Below are positions 45,332-54,533 of a stretch of 64,000 bases of DNA, piece by piece (within the stretch, counting starts at the first letter, position 1; every line of letters starts with the position of its first letter). The stretch covers positions 124,001 to 188,000 of the forward strand of contig NZ_JAKVME010000002.1 of the NCBI RefSeq assembly GCF_022483985.1, given 5' to 3'. The DNA comes from Acetobacter sp. (GTDB lineage Bacteria; Pseudomonadota; Alphaproteobacteria; Acetobacterales; Acetobacteraceae). Below the pieces are notes generated by a model. The model was given only the letters and a program-made list of their open reading frames with translations, did not search any database and was not told where the DNA came from. Position numbers and translations under genes: made by a program.

Positions 45332-47017
45332 TCAGGCTCCCGGCGCTTTCCGAGGAGCAACCAGCAGTTCGTGACCACGTAGCATGCCGTTCCAGTAGAG
45401 TGGCGGCATGACTCTTTCCTTAAGGAACCAGGCAAGACGTGTCGGTTCCGTGCCGCGCAGGAGCCACAGCGGAAGAGTGGGTTCCAGTCTGCCGCCATAA
45501 GCGAATTCGGCCAGCACGATCCGTCCGCGTTCGACCGTCAGCGGACAGGCGCCGTAACCGTCATAAATAGCGGTGGGAGCCTTGCCGTCCAGAGCCGCCA
45601 GCGCATTGACCGCCACGACGGGCGCCTGCTTGCGTATGGCGGCTGCCGTCTTGGCGTTCGAGGTGCCAGCGACATCGCCCAATGCAAAGACATCGGTGAA
45701 TGCGGTGTGACGCAGGGTCGCGGGGTCCACGGTCACGAACCCGTCGGCTCCGGCAAGCGGGCTGGTTCTGACCACTTCCGGCGCGACCTGTGGCGGGACG
45801 ACGTGCAGCATGTCGAAGGAACGCTGGACCTGCGTCGTGCCGTTCTCCGTGACGCGCTCGAAAGTCGCTACACGCTGCGGCCCATCCACGGCGACCAGTT
45901 TCGAGCGCAGATGCAGGTCAATGCCGTAACGCTCGATATAGGTCATGAGTGCGGGCACAAAGGCCGCCACGCCGAACAGGGCTGGCGTCGTGGTGTCGAA
46001 TTCGACGGAGATATCCTTGAGCACACCGCGTCGCCGCCATGCGTCACAGGACAGATACATCGCTTTCTGGGGCGCGCCAGCGCACTTTATGGGCATCGGA
46101 GGCTGGGTGAATAGGGCCGTGCCATGCGACAGATCCTGCACCAGCTTCCATGTATATGGAGCGAGGTCATAAAGGTAGTTGGACGTAACACCGTTCCTGC
46201 CGAGGGTCTCCGGCAGACCGGCTATGCCTGTCCAGTCCAGCGACAGGCCGGTCGCCACGATCAGGATATCGTAGGACAGGACTGCATCATCATCCAGCAG
46301 AACCTCCCGCTTGTCAGGATGGAACGCCGCGACCGACTGGCGAACCCAGGTCGCGCCCGCCGGAATCAGCTTCTCTTCCGATCGACATGTCTGTTCGGGT
46401 TTGAAAACGCCACCGCCCACCAGAGTCCAGCCGGGCTGGTAATAGTGAGTGGCTGAAGGTTCCACGATCGCCACCGAAACGCCCGGTCGGCGTTTGAGGA
46501 TGCTGGCGGCTGTGGACAGGCCAGCCGCGCCGCCTCCTGCAATGATGACGTTGAAGCGTCGGGATGAGGCTTTTCCCATCGAAGGGAGGGAAGGATGCGA
46601 GGCCACGGTCAGGCGGTCCCCCAGCACGGACAGATCCATGCCTGCGGCCTTTCCCGCCGTCAGAATGGCGTCTTTCGAGAGGCTGCCTGCCTGAGCGAGC
46701 GCCCAGAGCCGGGCGGCCCGGTTCCCGCTCTGGCAATAGCCCAGCACCGGGCCCGGCATCTGTTGCAGCGCCGCACGCATGGCCGCCACGGCGTCTTCAT
46801 CCGGCAGAGCGCCGGAGCGGACGGGGATCGCCACAAATTCCAGCCCCCGACAGCGGGCCGCCTGCTCGATCTCCGAGGAGGGTGTCTGCCCCGCACCTTC
46901 GCCGTCGGGACGGGCGCAGAGGATGGTCCTGAAGCCCTGTGACGCCGCGGCATTCACATCGGCGACGGAAATCTGAGGGGAAATGGAAAACTCAGGGGTC
47001 AGACAACGGAAGGACAT
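45332..47017 (-). CDS. BLH-type (DUF442) domain fused to sulfide:quinone oxidoreductase
   Basis: A 561-residue two-domain enzyme. Residues 1-110 are a DUF442/rhodanese-like domain with the loop GYCQSGNRAARLW (Cys-x4-Arg). Residues about 155-560 are a flavoprotein with FAD-binding IIAGGGAAGLSTAASILKRR and the sulfide:quinone oxidoreductase active-site Cys regions EQTCRSEEKLI and PIKCAGAPQKAMYLSCDAWR. It would oxidise sulfide to persulfide or polysulfide and pass electrons to quinone, with the N-terminal domain moving the sulfur. It lies between the persulfide dioxygenase and TauE genes, matching the BigR/BLH-type operons of plant-associated proteobacteria. Confidence 0.88.
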   Translation of the reverse strand: MSFRCLTPEFSISPQISVADVNAAASQGFRTILCARPDGEGAGQTPSSEIEQAARCRGLEFVAIPVRSGALPDEDAVAAMRAALQQMPGPVLGYCQSGNRAARLWALAQAGSLSKDAILTAGKAAGMDLSVLGDRLTVASHPSLPSMGKASSRRFNVIIAGGGAAGLSTAASILKRRPGVSVAIVEPSATHYYQPGWTLVGGGVFKPEQTCRSEEKLIPAGATWVRQSVAAFHPDKREVLLDDDAVLSYDILIVATGLSLDWTGIAGLPETLGRNGVTSNYLYDLAPYTWKLVQDLSHGTALFTQPPMPIKCAGAPQKAMYLSCDAWRRRGVLKDISVEFDTTTPALFGVAAFVPALMTYIERYGIDLHLRSKLVAVDGPQRVATFERVTENGTTQVQRSFDMLHVVPPQVAPEVVRTSPLAGADGFVTVDPATLRHTAFTDVFALGDVAGTSNAKTAAAIRKQAPVVAVNALAALDGKAPTAIYDGYGACPLTVERGRIVLAEFAYGGRLEPTLPLWLLRGTEPTRLAWFLKERVMPPLYWNGMLRGHELLVAPRKAPGA

Positions 47018-47058
47018 GAGGTAGAGTTCCCGGTCTTTGAATGGGGGAGAGACGGATA

Positions 47059-48003
47059 TCAGAGCGTGTCGATCGGGATCTTGATATAGCGTGTTCCGTT
47101 GGATTCCGGTTCGGGCATGTGTCCGCCACGGATGTTGACCTGCACCGAAGGCATGATCAGGTTGGGCAGGGACAGAGTGGCGTCCCGTGCGGTGCGCATG
47201 GTGACGAACTCATCTTCGCTGACGCCATCATGGACGTGAATATTTCCCTGTCGCTCCGCGCCGATTGTGGTCTCCCATGCGAATCGGTCACGACCGGGCG
47301 CCTTGTAGTCATGGCACAGGAACACGCGGGTCGCATCGGGAAGCGCCATGAGGCGGCGGATCGAGCGGAAAAGCTGACGGGCGTCGCCGCCCGGAAAATC
47401 CGCCCGGGCCGTGCCGTAATCTGGCATGAACAGGGTGTCACCGATAAAGGCGGCGTCTCCGATGATGAACGCCATGTCGGCGGGCGTATGGCCGGGCACA
47501 TGCAGGGCGATGGCTTCGATGCCGCCGACTGAGAAACGATCGCCATCCTGAAACAGGTGATCGAACTGGGAGCCGTCGCGGGCGAATTCCGTTCCCGCGT
47601 TGAAAATCTTGCCGAAGACGTTCTGGACGCGGGTGATTTCGGCTCCGATGGCCAGCTTGCCGTCCAGTTGCTGCTGCAACCAGGGTGCGGCGGACAGGTG
47701 GTCCGCATGGGCGTGTGTCTCAAGTTGCCACTGCACCGTCAGACCTTCCGTGCGCACGTAGTCCACGAGCTTCTGCGCCGAACTGTGGCTGGTGCGCCCG
47801 GAGGCCGCCTCGTAATCCAGCACGCTGTCAATGATGGCGGCGTTCCGTGTAACCGGATCATGAACAATGTGGCTGGCGGTGAACGTCGCTTCGTCGAAGA
47901 CGGTATGGACGACCGGAGCGCGCGCCTGTCCCAGCTCGACTTGACGGATCTGGGCGGTTACAGCGGCCAGGGCGGGATCGGAGGAGGAGACGGGATCAGA
48001 CAT
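47059..48003 (-). CDS. Metallo-beta-lactamase-fold persulfide dioxygenase
   Basis: A 314-residue iron-dependent enzyme of the ETHE1/BLH/SdoA group, which oxidises glutathione persulfide to sulfite. The metal motif is ETHAHADHLSAAPWL (His-x-His-x-Asp-His, about 97-105), with downstream HVPGHTPADMAF and GDTLFMPDYGTARADFPGGD and VFLCHDYKAPGR. The length and DFPGGDA motif favour the long dioxygenase branch rather than glyoxalase II. It is first in the operon with BLH-SQR and TauE, transcribed away from the peroxiredoxin gene, with the AT-rich palindrome 48013-48030 between the two. Confidence 0.88.
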   Translation of the reverse strand: MSDPVSSSDPALAAVTAQIRQVELGQARAPVVHTVFDEATFTASHIVHDPVTRNAAIIDSVLDYEAASGRTSHSSAQKLVDYVRTEGLTVQWQLETHAHADHLSAAPWLQQQLDGKLAIGAEITRVQNVFGKIFNAGTEFARDGSQFDHLFQDGDRFSVGGIEAIALHVPGHTPADMAFIIGDAAFIGDTLFMPDYGTARADFPGGDARQLFRSIRRLMALPDATRVFLCHDYKAPGRDRFAWETTIGAERQGNIHVHDGVSEDEFVTMRTARDATLSLPNLIMPSVQVNIRGGHMPEPESNGTRYIKIPIDTL

Positions 48004-48012
48004 TGCAGCCCC

Positions 48013-48030
48013 TATATTTAAGTAAATATA
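48013..48030. promoter_or_regulatory. Perfect AT-rich palindrome between the sulfide operon and the peroxiredoxin gene
   Basis: TATATTTA and TAAATATA flank a central AG. A TTAAGTA direct repeat (48018 and 48031) overlaps it. It lies ten bases from the dioxygenase start and about 78 from the peroxiredoxin start, a good site for repression of both. AT-rich palindromes of this size are bound by BigR-type ArsR repressors; the regulator encoded nearby is a candidate. Confidence 0.6.
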
Positions 48031-48107
48031 TTAAGTATTGTCTGTCTGTTTATTTAATAATGAAACCTTGTTGCGTCAAGGCGGGAGTTGGATTTATAAG
48101 GCTGGCA

Positions 48108-48764
48108 ATGAGCAGCTCCGTTTCGATGGCCCGCGATGAGGCCTCTGAAGTCTTTCCGCGCATTGGTGACAGGGCGCCGGATTTCGTGGCGCGCACGACG
48201 CATGGCCGCCTACAGTTGAGTTCGCTGCGTGGCCACTGGGTCATGCTGTTCTCTCACCCCGCGGATTTTACGCCCGTTTGCACCAGCGAGTTCCTCGCCT
48301 TCTCAGGGGCGTTTGGTCGTTTCAGGGCGCTGGACTGCGCTCTGCTGGGGCTCTCCGTGGATAGCTTGCCCGCGCATCTGGCGTGGATCGAGGCCATCCG
48401 TTCCCAGTTCGGGGTGACGATCCCTTTCCCGATCATCGAGGATCCGTCCATGGCGGTGGCCCGCGCTTATGGGATGCTCGACCTTACGGCGCAAAGCAGC
48501 GCCACGGTCCGCACGGTGCATGTGATCGACCCGGAAGGGATTATCCGCGCCATCACTTGGTATCCGATGTCCGTCGGTCGCTCCGTGACGGAGATGCTGC
48601 GTCTGGTGGCGGCGCTGCAGAAGGTTGCGCAGGATGATGTGCTGACGCCTGAGGGGTGGCAGCCCGGAGATGACACCGTTCTGCCGGCCGTGCAGACTCA
48701 GGAAGATGCGGCGGCGGCGGGTCCGGCCTGGTTCATGCGGGTCTGGCAGGAGGCTGGTTCGTGA
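48108..48764 (+). CDS. 1-Cys peroxiredoxin (Prx6-type)
   Basis: Reduces peroxides through a peroxidatic Cys. The 218-residue protein has the active-site segment SHPADFTPVCTSEFLAF (Cys about 57), the Arg motif SSATVRTVHVIDPEGIIRAI, and the long C-terminal arm of the Prx6 group (WYPMSVGRSVTEMLRLVAAL). Length and the extended C-terminus fit this class. The ATG at 48108 has AAGG upstream. It ends inside the ArsR gene start (overlap of four bases), so peroxide defence and repressor are co-expressed, divergent to the sulfide-oxidising operon. Confidence 0.88.
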   Translation: MSSSVSMARDEASEVFPRIGDRAPDFVARTTHGRLQLSSLRGHWVMLFSHPADFTPVCTSEFLAFSGAFGRFRALDCALLGLSVDSLPAHLAWIEAIRSQFGVTIPFPIIEDPSMAVARAYGMLDLTAQSSATVRTVHVIDPEGIIRAITWYPMSVGRSVTEMLRLVAALQKVAQDDVLTPEGWQPGDDTVLPAVQTQEDAAAAGPAWFMRVWQEAGS

Positions 48765-49165
48765 GTGGCGGCATGACGCCGGAAGAGGCGCGGCGGCTGA
48801 CCGAGCATCTGAAGCTTTTTGCCCAGCCGCAGAGGCTCATGATTCTGGCGCAACTGCTGAACGGCCCCTGCGCTGTCGGGCTGCTGGAAAGCAGCACGGG
48901 AATCGGCCAGCCGACACTCAGTCAGCAGCTCGGAATCCTGCGTCGCGCTGGTATTCTGCGTACCGAGCGTGAGTCGCGCACGATTGTTTATCGTTTTGCG
49001 GATGTGCAGGGAGAGAACTGGCTGCGCTCCCTGCTGGGCATGTGGAATACGCAACCCCATGAAGAAATAACGTCCAGTGTGAAGACGTCCTCGAATCATC
49101 GTGGGGGAGTGGAGGAAGCCGGGGCGGTGTTTGCCTGGGTTGGTCCTGCCGGAGGGCGGGAATAG
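48761..49165 (+). CDS. ArsR/SmtB-family regulator, BigR/SqrR-like
   Basis: A small repressor of 134 residues. The helix-turn-helix is GIGQPTLSQQLGILRRAGIL, close to BigR and SqrR, which sense persulfides and control sulfide-oxidising genes. The start is a GTG with AGGAGG seven bases upstream, and it overlaps the peroxiredoxin stop. It has only one Cys (about residue 37, LNGPCAVGLL), and the position where BigR/SqrR carry the first redox Cys is occupied by Ala; the C-terminal Cys is absent. The final 35 residues are Gly-rich and unrelated. It probably binds the palindromes near 48013 and 49355. Confidence 0.8.
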   Translation: MSGGMTPEEARRLTEHLKLFAQPQRLMILAQLLNGPCAVGLLESSTGIGQPTLSQQLGILRRAGILRTERESRTIVYRFADVQGENWLRSLLGMWNTQPHEEITSSVKTSSNHRGGVEEAGAVFAWVGPAGGRE

Positions 49166-49227
49166 CGCTTTTCCCCGCTTTGAGGCGCGTTAAGCCGGAT
49201 TGTTTCCAGAAAAAACTGTGTTGATGG

Positions 49228-49251
49228 GAGGGCTTCAGGCCCTCTTTTTTT
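49228..49251 (+). terminator. Intrinsic terminator after the ArsR gene
   Basis: GAGGGC and GCCCTC pair around TTCAG and are followed by seven Ts. It ends the peroxiredoxin-ArsR transcript before the cyd promoter region. Confidence 0.85.
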
Positions 49252-49354
49252 ATGTCGCCTTCATGGAAGGCGCTGCGGTTGCGCGAACTCTGCGCTGCGT
49301 CGCTTGCAGATGGCTACTCTTGACGCTTAATAATTTCATAATTATTTTAAGTTA

Positions 49355-49377
49355 TACTTTCATTTATATTGAAAGTA
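49355..49377. promoter_or_regulatory. Perfect palindrome in the cyd promoter region
   Basis: TACTTTCA and TGAAAGTA are perfect 8-base arms around a 7-base AT spacer. It sits about 40 bases before the cydD start. A TTTTAAGTTATA stretch just upstream shares the TTTAAGT core with the palindrome at 48013-48030. Likely an operator for the cyd operon, possibly for the same repressor. Confidence 0.55.
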
Positions 49378-49417
49378 ATTAAATCCCTGTCATGCGGCAG
49401 GTGGAGACGCACAGTCG

Positions 49418-51112
49418 ATGCAGACGGAACAAGGACAGGCAGGACACGGAACGCTGAAAGGGCTGGCATCGCGCGCCGGGCTGTGGCTGGGCGTGGCGGT
49501 GAGTCTGAACGCCGCATCAGCGGCGTTTCTGGTGCTGCAACTGCTTGCTTTCGGTGGAATCGTCGATGACCTGACCTTCAGAGGGCGGGGTCTTCATGAC
49601 GAAGCCGGACATCTCGGGTGGCTGGCGCTGCTGCTGACAGGGCGGGCGGTTCTAGTCTGGCTGGCTGACATGGCGTCGGCGACGGCAGGGATGAAAGTCA
49701 CGACGGCTCTCCGGTCGGACGTGCTGTCCCATCTCCTGCGAACCGATTCCGTCCGTCTTGCCCATCGGGGCGCCGGAGAAACCGTGACGACCATGGTGAC
49801 TGGCATCGACGCGCTGGAGCCCTACATCGCCCAGTATCTGCCGCGAGCCGCGATGATGGCCATCCTGCCCCTGATGATTCTGGCCTGCATCGCAGGGCTT
49901 GATGGCTGGAGTCTCCTGATTCTGGCCTGCACCGGCCCCCTGATTCCCCTGTTCATGGCGCTGGTCGGTTACCGCGCGCAGGCCATCATGGACCGGCAAT
50001 GGACGCGGCTTCTCCTGCTCGGGTCCGGTTTTCTTGATTTTGTTCAGGGACTGACAACCCTGCGGCTTTTCGGTCACGCGCGTCAGGCCGTGGATGTGGT
50101 CGCAACCATGGCGGATGATTATCGGCGCTCCACCCTGTCGGTCATGCGTGTCGCCTTTCTGACCTCAGCCACGCTCGAATTTTTCGCAAGCCTGTCGATT
50201 GCCCTGATTGCGGTTGTGTTCGGCTCCCGACTGCTTGCCGGTCACGCGGATTTCCGCACGGCTTTTCTCGTGCTGCTGCTGGCTCCGGAATATTTCATGC
50301 CGCTTCGGGCATTTTCCGCCAGCTATCACGCACGGCAGAATGCCACGGTGGCGATGGAGCGGATCACCTCTCTCATGGCGCTCCCCGAATTGCCGAAAAA
50401 AGTGAGGACGCCGGAGGATGAGGTCCGGTCGATCAGTTGCCTCGTCTGTGATGATCTTTCCGCAGGGTATGACGACGCGGGCACGGCGGTCCTGACGCAT
50501 GTGTCCTGCCGGTTTGCGCGCGATGAACTGACGGTTGTGGTTGGCGAAAGCGGAGCCGGCAAGACGACCCTGATGCGGACACTGCTTGGATTGCACGTCC
50601 CGGCGGCAGGGCGTGTTGTCGCACTTGATGATCAGGGACAAGAGGTTGAAAGCGTCTGGCCCCGGATGGGATGGGTGCCGCAGCGACCCTGCCTGCCTTA
50701 CGGCACCATTGCTGAAATCCTGCGTCTTGGCGCACCGGATGCCGACATGGACTGTCTCCGTGCGGTGGCGGCGGAAGCGGACGCTCTCTCATTCATCGAG
50801 GCGCTGCCATGCGGTTTCGATACCGTTATCGGTGAACGAGGCGCGCGTCTGTCCGGCGGTCAGGTCCGGCGGCTGGCTCTGGCGCGGGCGTTGATCCGTG
50901 AGCCCGACATCCTGCTCCTCGATGAACCCACGGCGGGTCTCGACCCGGACAGTGAGCAGCGTGTGATGGATGCGATCCGACGTTGCGTGGAAGGGCGGAT
51001 CGTCATCGTCTCAACGCACCGGCAGGTTCTGATGAAAGGCGCGGACCGTCTCCTTGCGGTCGAAGGCGGCACGATACGGGCTGTGTCCTGCGAAGAAAGA
51101 GTTGCGGCATGA
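49418..51112 (+). CDS. cydD: ABC transporter CydD
   Basis: One half of the CydDC heterodimeric ABC exporter of cysteine/glutathione that is required to assemble cytochrome bd. The 564-residue protein has an N-terminal membrane domain (about 20-310), and a nucleotide-binding domain with Walker A GESGAGKTTLMRTLLG, signature LSGGQVRRLALARALI and Walker B ILLLDEPTAGLDPD. It is the first gene of an eight-gene plus-strand series and overlaps cydC by four bases. The ATG at 49418 is preceded by GGAGACG. Confidence 0.92.
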   Translation: MQTEQGQAGHGTLKGLASRAGLWLGVAVSLNAASAAFLVLQLLAFGGIVDDLTFRGRGLHDEAGHLGWLALLLTGRAVLVWLADMASATAGMKVTTALRSDVLSHLLRTDSVRLAHRGAGETVTTMVTGIDALEPYIAQYLPRAAMMAILPLMILACIAGLDGWSLLILACTGPLIPLFMALVGYRAQAIMDRQWTRLLLLGSGFLDFVQGLTTLRLFGHARQAVDVVATMADDYRRSTLSVMRVAFLTSATLEFFASLSIALIAVVFGSRLLAGHADFRTAFLVLLLAPEYFMPLRAFSASYHARQNATVAMERITSLMALPELPKKVRTPEDEVRSISCLVCDDLSAGYDDAGTAVLTHVSCRFARDELTVVVGESGAGKTTLMRTLLGLHVPAAGRVVALDDQGQEVESVWPRMGWVPQRPCLPYGTIAEILRLGAPDADMDCLRAVAAEADALSFIEALPCGFDTVIGERGARLSGGQVRRLALARALIREPDILLLDEPTAGLDPDSEQRVMDAIRRCVEGRIVIVSTHRQVLMKGADRLLAVEGGTIRAVSCEERVAA

Positions 51113-52806
51113 AACAGGCTTTTTCCCTGCCGCCCCGTTCGACCGAACGGCAGATGCTGCTGGGGCTTGTTCTCGCCTCTGTCGCAGCACTTGCGAATTT
51201 CGGTCTGCTGTTTCTGTCCGGCTGGCTTCTGGCCAGCGCGGCTGTCGCGGGTTTGGCGGGTCTGGCGGCGCGGGACGCCTTCAACATGTTTCTCCCTGCT
51301 GCTGGAGTCCGTTTTCTGGCGACCCTTCGCATTCTGGCCCGTTATGGCGAGCGTGTGGTCACACATGATGTGAGCCTGCGGCGTATCGGACAGGTTCGCA
51401 CATGGAGTTTCGGACGTCTGGTTGCGCTTCCTCCGCGCCTGCTGGCCCGTCAGCGCAGTGGTGAGCAGCTTTTCCATTTTGTCACCGACACGGAACGGGC
51501 TGGAAATGCCTGGCTGGATGTTCGGGTGCCGCGTGTCACGGCGGCGGTGTGTGGTGTCACCTGTGTCGCGCTCACGACATTCTTCGTGCCGCAGGCGGGA
51601 ATTGTGCTGGCTCTCGGGCTGCTGCTCTCCGGTCTGATATTGCCGATGGTCACGGGATGGCTGTCGGACCGGGCCACTGCCCGCATCGCCGCGCATCAGG
51701 ACGCGATGCACGGTGATCTGGTCGAGGTTCTGCAAAGTCTGGATGAAATCACCTTTCTTGGCGCGGGCGATGTCCTGTTGCAGCGTCTGGACATTCGGCA
51801 GGCAGCCGTCCGGCAGGCCCGGATGCAGCTTGCGATGATCGAGGGGGCTGCCCGGGCGCTGGTGGGCGTGCTGGCTATGCTGACCGCCGTTGGTGTTCTG
51901 GCCTGCGCCGCGACGGCCAGAGAGGGCGGCTTTCTGTCCGCCGCCTGTCTGCCGATGTTGGCGCTCGGTGCTCTGGCCGCGTTTGAAAACATGGCTCCAC
52001 TGTCTGCGGCCCGGCAAATGGCGCGACAGGCTCATCTGGCGGAGCAGCGTATCATGACACTGTGCGCGCCGGTGCCGGATGCCGTGACAGACGAAAGACA
52101 GGCGTTACCACAGGCGCCTTTCGATCTTGAACTGTCTGATCTCGGCATGTGCTACGGGCCCGGTGAAGGCTGGGTGTTGCGTCACGCCGACCTGACGATC
52201 AGACAGGGCGAGCGCGTGGCGCTGGTGGGGCCATCCGGTTCCGGAAAAAGCACGCTCATCAATCTCCTTTTCCAGTTCAATGAGTATCAGGAAGGGGTGA
52301 TGCGTTTCGGGGGCGTTGATGTCAGCCGGCTGAACGCGGATGCCCTGTCCCGGACGGTTGGTGTGCTGTCGCAGGATGCTCATCTGTTTCAGGGAAGCAT
52401 CCGTCGCAATCTGGCAATGGCCTGCCCTGAGGCGGACGAAGCCGCGATGTGGACGGCTCTGGAGACCGCGCAACTGGCGTCCTTCGTGCGTCAGACGCCG
52501 GAGGGGCTGGATACTTTGGTGGGAGAAGCCGGTCTCCGCCTGTCAGGCGGACAGAGGCGACGGCTGGCTCTGGCCTGCGTGCTGCTGCGCCGTCCGTGCT
52601 GGTTGATTCTCGACGAACCGACAGAGGGGCTGGATGCGGCAACGGAACAGGCGCTGATGACCGCTCTGACGGATGCCCTGCCTCCGGATACGACGCTCCT
52701 GTGCATCACGCATCGTGAGCCCGTCCTGCCTTTTCTGGATCGGACGGTGGAAATTGTGAACCGCCAGTTCCGTGAAAACACGACAGATCGCGGGAGGCCG
52801 CGATGA
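51109..52806 (+). CDS. cydC: ABC transporter CydC
   Basis: The second subunit of the CydDC exporter. The 565-residue protein has the membrane domain (about 15-320, LANFGLLFLSGWLLASAAVA), then Walker A GPSGSGKSTLINLLFQ, signature LSGGQRRRLALACVLL and Walker B WLILDEPTEGLDAAT. The ATG overlaps the cydD stop (ATGA). Its 3' end is followed by a short gap and a good ribosome site for cydA, so the exporter and oxidase are likely in one operon. Confidence 0.92.
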   Translation: MKQAFSLPPRSTERQMLLGLVLASVAALANFGLLFLSGWLLASAAVAGLAGLAARDAFNMFLPAAGVRFLATLRILARYGERVVTHDVSLRRIGQVRTWSFGRLVALPPRLLARQRSGEQLFHFVTDTERAGNAWLDVRVPRVTAAVCGVTCVALTTFFVPQAGIVLALGLLLSGLILPMVTGWLSDRATARIAAHQDAMHGDLVEVLQSLDEITFLGAGDVLLQRLDIRQAAVRQARMQLAMIEGAARALVGVLAMLTAVGVLACAATAREGGFLSAACLPMLALGALAAFENMAPLSAARQMARQAHLAEQRIMTLCAPVPDAVTDERQALPQAPFDLELSDLGMCYGPGEGWVLRHADLTIRQGERVALVGPSGSGKSTLINLLFQFNEYQEGVMRFGGVDVSRLNADALSRTVGVLSQDAHLFQGSIRRNLAMACPEADEAAMWTALETAQLASFVRQTPEGLDTLVGEAGLRLSGGQRRRLALACVLLRRPCWLILDEPTEGLDAATEQALMTALTDALPPDTTLLCITHREPVLPFLDRTVEIVNRQFRENTTDRGRPR

Positions 52807-52888
52807 AATGACGACGGCTGCGTGCCGAACGGCACGACCATGATTCCGCACAGGAAACGTGCGGGTCAGATTACAGAGATCAGGAGAA

Positions 52889-54520
52889 ATGATCGTGGAC
52901 CTTATCAATCCGGACGTCGTCGATCTGTCGCGATTTCAGTTCGCGCTGACGGCGTTATATCACTTCATGTTTGTCCCGCTGACACTGGGGCTGACTTTCA
53001 TGCTGGCGGCGATGGAGACGGTGTACGTCGTCACCGGACGGCAGATCTACAAGGACATGGCCCAGTTCTGGGGCAAGCTGTTCGGTATCAATTTCGCCAT
53101 CGGCGTCGCCACCGGCATCACCATGGAGTTCGAGTTTGGCACCAACTGGTCGATGTATTCCCGTTTTTTCGGAGATATGTTCGGCACGCCACTGGCCATT
53201 GAGGGGCTGATGGCCTTCTTCATGGAATCAACCTTTGTTGGTCTGATGTTTTTCGGATGGGATCGTCTGAGTAAGCAGGGGCATCTGGCGATCACCTATC
53301 TGGTGGCTCTGGGATCAAACCTGTCTGCGCTGTGGATTCTGGTGGCCAATGCCAGCATGAACATGCCCGAAGGCGGGCATTTCGATCCGGACACCATGCG
53401 CATGCAGTTCGACAGCGTGGTAAAGGTGATCTTCAATCCGGATGCACAGGCGAAGTTCGTGCATACATCGGTCGCGGGTTACGTTTCAGCGGCCATGTTC
53501 GTGATGGGAATTAGCGCCTTCTATATCCTGCGTGGGAAACACAAGGCGTTTGCCGCACGTTCGTTCCGCATGGCGGCGCTGTTCGGTATCATTTCGACTG
53601 TTGCCGTGATCACGCTGGGCGATGTGCTCGGACGTCTTGATTACGAACACCAGCCCACCAAGATCGCCGCGATCGAGGGACTCTGGCACACCAGCAAGCC
53701 CCCATTCGAGCCCTGGCTGGCGTTTGCCTTGCCTGATGACGCAAAACAGGAAAACCATTTTGAAATCGGTGTTCCTTTTGTATTGACGCCACTGGTGTCA
53801 CACTCTTTCGAAACGCCGATCACCGGCATGATTGAACTGGAAGAGCAGGCCGGACCACATATTGTGTCAGGTATTCAGGCTGTTTCAGCACTGCATCAGT
53901 ATGGCAGAACCCATGATGCTGTGGATCTGGAACGGTTCAGGGCGCATGAAGCCGATATGGGCTTTGGTTTTCTGGCCATGCGTCATGCCCCGAATCAGGA
54001 TGTCACGAACATCCCGGATGACCAGCTCAATACTATCGTGCAGCAGACCAAGCCAGATATTCTTCCGAATGTTTTTGTCACCTTCTGGGCTTTCCGGATC
54101 ATGGTGTTTCTGTCCCTGTGGTTCTTCGCTGTCTTCGCGCTTTCCGCCTATGTCAGTCTGAAGAACGAACTGGAAAAGAACCGGCTTTTGCTGAAACTGT
54201 GCATGTGGTCGATTCCGCTTCCCATTCTGGCAACAGAATTCGGGTGGATTACGGCAGAGGCAGGCCGTCAGCCCTGGACCGTGTTCAACCGTCTGCCGAC
54301 CTTCCTGTCCGCGTCCAGCCACGGTGTTGGCTATATGATCTTTTCACTGGCCGGTTTCGCGCTGCTCTATTCCATCTTTATCGCGGCCGAACTGTTTCTG
54401 ATGTTCAAATACGCCCGGCTTGGTCCCGATCATGACTCACACGCTACGCACGACGGACATCTGAGTGTCATCGCGGACAGAAAGGATGCTTTTTCCGCTG
54501 CATCCTCCCTGTCTTCGTAA
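52889..54520 (+). CDS. cydA: Cytochrome bd ubiquinol oxidase subunit I
   Basis: Quinol-oxidising, heme-carrying subunit of the bd-type terminal oxidase. The 543-residue membrane protein has the early heme His in FQFALTALYHFMFVPLTLGL, EFGTNWSMYSRFFGDMFGTP, a second heme His in AKFVHTSVAGYV, and the heme Met in FRIMVFLSLWF. The conserved GRQPW motif is present. The Q-loop between helices is long (FEIGVPFVLTPLVSHSFETP, NQDVTNIPDD), as in E. coli bd-I rather than the short-loop cyanide-insensitive type. The ATG at 52889 has AGGAGAA before it. bd oxidases resist sulfide and nitric oxide, which fits the neighbouring sulfide genes. Confidence 0.95.
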   Translation: MIVDLINPDVVDLSRFQFALTALYHFMFVPLTLGLTFMLAAMETVYVVTGRQIYKDMAQFWGKLFGINFAIGVATGITMEFEFGTNWSMYSRFFGDMFGTPLAIEGLMAFFMESTFVGLMFFGWDRLSKQGHLAITYLVALGSNLSALWILVANASMNMPEGGHFDPDTMRMQFDSVVKVIFNPDAQAKFVHTSVAGYVSAAMFVMGISAFYILRGKHKAFAARSFRMAALFGIISTVAVITLGDVLGRLDYEHQPTKIAAIEGLWHTSKPPFEPWLAFALPDDAKQENHFEIGVPFVLTPLVSHSFETPITGMIELEEQAGPHIVSGIQAVSALHQYGRTHDAVDLERFRAHEADMGFGFLAMRHAPNQDVTNIPDDQLNTIVQQTKPDILPNVFVTFWAFRIMVFLSLWFFAVFALSAYVSLKNELEKNRLLLKLCMWSIPLPILATEFGWITAEAGRQPWTVFNRLPTFLSASSHGVGYMIFSLAGFALLYSIFIAAELFLMFKYARLGPDHDSHATHDGHLSVIADRKDAFSAASSLSS

Positions 54521-54533
54521 GGGGTTATCTGAA

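Noticed and set aside
50860..52035. 391-residue minus-strand frame opposite cydD/cydC
   Set aside because: Arg/Gln/His-rich shadow of two clear ABC transporter genes.
52889..54520. Cyanide-insensitive oxidase (CioA) reading of cydA
   Set aside because: The Q-loop is long, as in CydA of bd-I, and CydDC and CydX-like genes are present, so cydA is preferred.
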